NCBI GenBank assembly: GCA_025363505.1 | Contig: JANYDV010000001.1 | Coordinates: 1-6,364, forward strand | Length of the DNA: 6,364 nt | Source of the DNA: Bacteroidota bacterium | GTDB taxonomy: Bacteria > Bacteroidota > Ignavibacteria > Palsa-1295 | Direction: 5' to 3' | Part shown: positions 4,155-6,364 of the stretch, piece after piece | How the letters are laid out: every line of letters starts with the position of its first letter | Numbering within the stretch: the stretch's first letter is position 1 | Position numbers and translations under genes: made by a program | Notes under the pieces: model-generated | What the model was told of the DNA's origin: nothing | What the model saw: only the letters and a program-made list of their open reading frames with translations | Databases searched by the model: none

Positions 4155-4201
4155 AAGCTATAACTTATATTAATCATAGATATAAACAGTGACAGCTTAT
4201 A
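4153..4201 (-). promoter_or_regulatory. mmpA operator/promoter region with ATAAG half-sites
   Basis: On the minus strand ATAAGTTATAGCTTAT (4168-4153) is a 16-bp palindrome with 7 of 8 base pairs matching, and it overlaps the ATG of mmpA. A further half-site TATAAGCT lies at 4201-4194. Between them TGTCAC and AATATA are 17 nt apart, a weak -35/-10 candidate. Repressor binding here would block both transcription and initiation, fitting the XRE protein encoded immediately downstream. Confidence 0.5.
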
Positions 4202-4236
4202 ATAATTCCGAATAATATCAGCTAAAGCTAATAAAT

Positions 4237-5772
4237 TTAATGCTCTTTTGGCTGGACCATCACGACTTCTTCTCGTTCGAGTTTTACTGCCCCGAGCGCA
4301 GCACCTTTACTTTTACGGACAAATTTTCTTTTGGTATAGGCAACCGGAGCTGTGGTTTGGGTTTTGGCGTCGCTATAAAAAGCCGCAATTTCGGCAGCGT
4401 GAATGATAGCCTCGTGCGGTATCTCTTTTTTGCCGGCAGTGCGAAGCACCACATGCGACCCGCTGACGTGACGCGCATGAAACCAGAGATCTTCTTTTGC
4501 GGCGATCTTCATCGTCAGCTCATCATTTTGCTTAGCATTTTTTCCGGCAAGCACTTCGAAGCCGCCGGCAACAGTAAAACGTCGAAAGCGGTCGAGATCA
4601 TCGCCCGAACGCTCAGCACTTTCGTCGCTTTTTTCGAGCAAGAACGACCGTGATTGCATCTTCTTTTCAAAAGCATCAAGCTCTCGCATCGAATGACACT
4701 CATCTATTTCAACTAATGCCGCAGTGAGTGCGATGGCGTTGTGCTCAAGACCAATTAATTTTTCGCTCAGCAATGCTTTCGTTTCCAGCGAGTGACGCGA
4801 CTGTTCGTAGTAGCGAGCGGAATTTTCGTAGATTGTTTTTTTTGGATCGAGTGTCGCGCTGTCCGGAATGCCGGCAAATTCAAAATTGATCGTTGTGCTT
4901 CCTTTCGGAAGGTCATACGCTTGGGTTTGTATCGCATCAGCAATGGCGCGGTAGCGCTCAGCGCGTTCGCTTTCGGCTATGCCGCGCACGGCATCGTTAG
5001 TGGCTTTGGCGGTCCGACCTAACAACGCATTAAGTGTCGCACGCATCGTATGTTTGCGCGAAGTCAGTGCAATCGTTTTGTGCCGATACGAAAGCACAAA
5101 CTCGATGGCTTGCGAAGTGGAGGTAATTGTTTCGACACTATAGCTATCTGCTATCGAATGCAGCTCGATCGGCGAGAGCAACAGCTCTTCGCCACGCCGA
5201 TAGAGCGTCGAATGTTTTGAATTTCTCAGAAGCGAGTCGAATGCTTGAACCGAAACATCATTGACTCTATCATAGCGTGCAAAATATTCCCGCTCAAGAT
5301 GTTTCCCGAGCATCGGAAGATGTCGGCGAAGTTCGGCGGAAGCCGAATGGTCTGCTATAACGGGTTTGCTTTCTCGCGCTTTACGTTCGTGTTCTTTTTT
5401 GAATGAGGCGATGACTTCAGTGTCTTTGATCAGGAGCGCATTCGGCGAATCAAAAAAACGTAAGAGTAACAACAGCTCGCCAAAATGGAAAGTGATGATC
5501 TTATCATCATGCTCGATCGCAATTTCTTTGAGCGTCATCCCTTCGAGCTCGCCGAAGAACGACAGCACGTTGCGTTTCGGAAGTTTGGCTTCCTGAGAAA
5601 GTTGATAAAACGAAATTTTTGATGGTGCAAGTAACGCCACAACGGTCACATCACCAAAGACTAATTGTAATTCATCGGCGTGCACCGAATGGCTTCCGAG
5701 AAACTCGCTACCTACGACCGAACGCGAAAGCTCGGCGACGACTTGATGTAATAAATAATAATTGGTTAGCAC
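4237..5772 (-). CDS. rqcH: RqcH/NFACT family ribosome quality-control protein
   Basis: This 511-residue protein belongs to the NFACT family (bacterial RqcH, eukaryotic Rqc2/NEMF), which binds stalled large ribosomal subunits and adds C-terminal alanine tails that target the nascent chain for degradation. The start is the GTG at 5772-5770: AGGAG (5782-5778) stands 5 nt upstream and LTNYYLLHQVVAEL follows, the usual family N-terminus. An ATG 14 codons upstream has no ribosome binding site. Residues 1-~250 form NFACT-N, a helical, charged middle follows (~265-385), and NFACT-R (DUF814) is at ~397-508. NFACT-R shows GKNAKQNDELTMKIA, DLWFHARHVSGSHVVLR and the basic YTKRKFVRKSKGAALG. The length suits the short Bacteroidota-type proteins (the Bacillus protein is ~570). 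At the place of the catalytically important Asp-Arg pair it has D90-K91. It heads a minus-strand run followed by mmpA/mmpB, which are probably unrelated. Confidence 0.9.
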   Translation of the reverse strand: MLTNYYLLHQVVAELSRSVVGSEFLGSHSVHADELQLVFGDVTVVALLAPSKISFYQLSQEAKLPKRNVLSFFGELEGMTLKEIAIEHDDKIITFHFGELLLLLRFFDSPNALLIKDTEVIASFKKEHERKARESKPVIADHSASAELRRHLPMLGKHLEREYFARYDRVNDVSVQAFDSLLRNSKHSTLYRRGEELLLSPIELHSIADSYSVETITSTSQAIEFVLSYRHKTIALTSRKHTMRATLNALLGRTAKATNDAVRGIAESERAERYRAIADAIQTQAYDLPKGSTTINFEFAGIPDSATLDPKKTIYENSARYYEQSRHSLETKALLSEKLIGLEHNAIALTAALVEIDECHSMRELDAFEKKMQSRSFLLEKSDESAERSGDDLDRFRRFTVAGGFEVLAGKNAKQNDELTMKIAAKEDLWFHARHVSGSHVVLRTAGKKEIPHEAIIHAAEIAAFYSDAKTQTTAPVAYTKRKFVRKSKGAALGAVKLEREEVVMVQPKEH

Positions 5773-5777
5773 ATTTG

Positions 5778-5782
5778 CTCCT
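5778..5782 (-). promoter_or_regulatory. Shine-Dalgarno sequence that fixes the GTG start of rqcH
   Basis: AGGAG on the minus strand, 5 nt before GTG. The ATG that overlaps this site (AAATGTG) is out of frame and meets a stop after one codon. Confidence 0.75.
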
Positions 5783-5851
5783 GAATGAGCAGTGAGAAGC
5801 AAGATTTGCAACAAAGAAATCCATCAATTTTCAAACATCGCTTCAGCCTAC

Positions 5852-5910
5852 AAAAAATAGCAGCTCATATACTGCTGATGCAAGGCATCGCCAGTAAAAA
5901 AAGCTGCTAT
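5852..5910 (-). terminator. Long structured hairpin with T-tract upstream of rqcH
   Basis: On the minus strand, ATAGCAGCT (5910-5902) pairs perfectly with AGCTGCTAT (5865-5857). Nested inside are ACTG/CAGT (5895-5892 with 5874-5871) and GATGC-CTT-GCATC (5889-5877). The outer stem is followed immediately by six T (5857-5852). This could be an intrinsic terminator for a transcript from the right, or an attenuator in a long rqcH leader. No convincing promoter was found between it and the GTG at 5772, which keeps the leader option open. Confidence 0.6.
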
Positions 5911-6013
5911 CATCTTTCCTTCTTTTGCATCGGGAGGACCTGCTGTTGTGTGAGATTGAAACACGAGTATCTCAAACGCTAAAGCGCAAACACTCCGGTG
6001 GTTGTGGGTATGT

Positions 6014-6085
6014 TTACATCAAGCCCCAAGCGAACATCACCACAATAAATGTGGCAAAAATGATCACGAATTTTAGCTCTTTCAT
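6014..6085 (-). CDS. Possible 23-residue single-pass membrane peptide
   Basis: From ATG (6085-6083) to TAA (6016-6014) the frame encodes MKELKF followed by an almost entirely hydrophobic segment (VIIFATFIVVMFAWGLM). This is a basic N-terminus plus one membrane span, the usual plan of bacterial small membrane proteins such as oxidase accessory subunits. No Shine-Dalgarno sequence precedes it, but two larger genes in this window also lack one. No partner complex is encoded nearby. The hydrophobic run argues against pure chance; the short length makes the call uncertain. Confidence 0.35.
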   Translation of the reverse strand: MKELKFVIIFATFIVVMFAWGLM

Positions 6086-6199
6086 AGCTGTAATAGGTTA
6101 GTGTCGCAGCAATCTCGGGGGGATTACAACTGCTTACTATAATAATGCTTTTCAACGACGATAGTTACACCACCCCAAGCAGATTTTTATGAATATTTT

Positions 6200-6255
6200 G
6201 TCATTTGGGAATGACCTATAATTGCCAAAAATTGTGCATCGAAAAGATTTTGGCA
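6200..6255 (+). promoter_or_regulatory. Two dyads flanking a TATAAT box
   Basis: GTCATT-TGGG-AATGAC (6200-6215) is a perfect 6-4-6 dyad. TATAAT follows directly (6217-6222). TGCCAAAA (6223-6230) and TTTTGGCA (6248-6255) then form a perfect 8-bp inverted repeat with 17 nt between. No good -35 is correctly spaced (TTGTCA is only 13 nt upstream of the TATAAT), so a promoter is uncertain. If real, it reads rightwards out of the window. Confidence 0.35.
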
Positions 6256-6292
6256 CGGATTGAGGTGTTGCGCACTAAGAGAGAGTCAGGAT

Positions 6293-6326
6293 CAACCACC
6301 CCAACCCCTCCTTGAAAAGGAGGGGC
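6293..6326 (+). repeat. G/C-rich hairpin repeat, CCCCTCCTT-GAA-AAGGAGGGG
   Basis: The 9-bp perfect stem (6305-6313 with 6317-6325) has a GAA loop and is preceded by CAACCACCCCAA. There is no T-tract directly after it, so it is not a typical terminator. Short palindromes of the form 'cccctcc-loop-ggagggg' preceded by cc(a)cccaa are commonly seen between genes in Bacteroidota-related genomes. The loop bases match those of the hairpins at 100-980, though the stems are unrelated. Confidence 0.5.
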
Positions 6327-6364
6327 TATCTTATTACATTAACTTACTGCCAGACTTCAACAGA

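Larger units (their letters stand above)
5773..6364. other. Intergenic region upstream of rqcH without a large gene
   Basis: About 590 nt hold no convincing protein-coding gene longer than 30 codons. A plus-strand frame at 5785-5982 crosses the structured hairpin and has no family features. What is visible is listed separately: the structured hairpin (5852-5910), a possible 23-residue membrane peptide (6014-6085, minus), two dyads around a TATAAT box (6200-6255), and a G/C-rich hairpin with its flank (6293-6326). The 10-mer ACCACCCCAA occurs twice (6169-6178 and 6295-6304); the first may be a truncated copy of the repeat that contains the hairpin. Confidence 0.6.

Noticed and set aside
4240..4653. 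Plus-strand open frames opposite rqcH
   Set aside because: They lie antisense to a well-supported gene and have no domain features or ribosome binding sites.
5773..5814. ATG start of rqcH at 5814
   Set aside because: It has no ribosome binding site, and the added residues do not belong to the family N-terminus. The GTG at 5772 has AGGAG at good spacing and is followed by LTNYY.
5785..5982. Plus-strand 65-codon frame
   Set aside because: It crosses the structured hairpin, has no ribosome binding site and no recognisable domain; probably chance.
6251..6268. Sigma-54 promoter from TGGCACGG ... TTGC
   Set aside because: The distance between the two boxes is about 11 nt instead of 5, so the spacing rules it out.

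Overview
The window looks like a chromosomal segment from the Bacteroidota/Chlorobiota side of the tree (Ignavibacteria- or Kapabacteria-like). This is inferred from several things together: three short secreted lipoproteins with type II lipoboxes, a short RqcH of the type found in that group, an IS200-like transposase of a kind common there, and a mix of genes with good Shine-Dalgarno sequences (2670, 5772) and genes with none (1651, 1908). No rRNA, tRNA or universal marker is present, so the assignment is tentative.

Left part (1-1000): a small mobile-element and palindrome island. A complete IS200-like Y1/HUH transposase gene lies on the minus strand (337-831). The last 34 codons of an identical, oppositely oriented copy enter from the left edge (1-104), so 1-116 is a perfect inverted repeat of 325-440. 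Around them is an ordered set of hairpin modules: a G/C-stem hairpin, a two-hairpin unit framed by CAGTCGTC/GACGACTG, and an ACATGGGTT palindrome. The complete transposase gene fills the slot that elsewhere in the array is about 20 nt between two palindromes.

Middle part (1000-3110): three predicted lipoprotein genes. A SnoaL-like lipoprotein (1055-1651, minus) and an exported lipoprotein with a group 1 truncated haemoglobin domain (1908-2408, plus) are divergent. Their 256-nt shared upstream region carries a promoter-like sequence for each gene and two clear dyads. A small lipoprotein with a carboxypeptidase-regulatory-like beta fold (2670-3047, plus) follows. It has a strong ribosome binding site, a sigma-54-like -24/-12 element and an upstream 8-bp dyad. 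Hairpin terminators close the three genes.

Right part (3109-6364): on the minus strand, rqcH (4237-5772; ribosome-associated quality control, NFACT family) is followed by a two-gene cassette. The cassette is mobile mystery protein A (XRE-type repressor, 3690-4154) and mobile mystery protein B (Fic domain, 3109-3693). The two genes overlap by 4 nt, and a near-perfect 16-bp palindrome sits on the mmpA start codon, which suggests autoregulation of a toxin/antitoxin-like pair. The last ~590 nt hold no large gene. They contain a long structured hairpin with a T-tract upstream of rqcH, a possible 23-residue membrane peptide, two dyads around a TATAAT box, and a G/C-rich hairpin.

The strongest candidates for something not routinely described are the modular hairpin/transposase island, the mmpAB cassette with its operator and non-acidic Fic motif, and the RqcH with a DK in place of the usual DR motif. 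Every family call rests on motifs read by eye, without database comparison.
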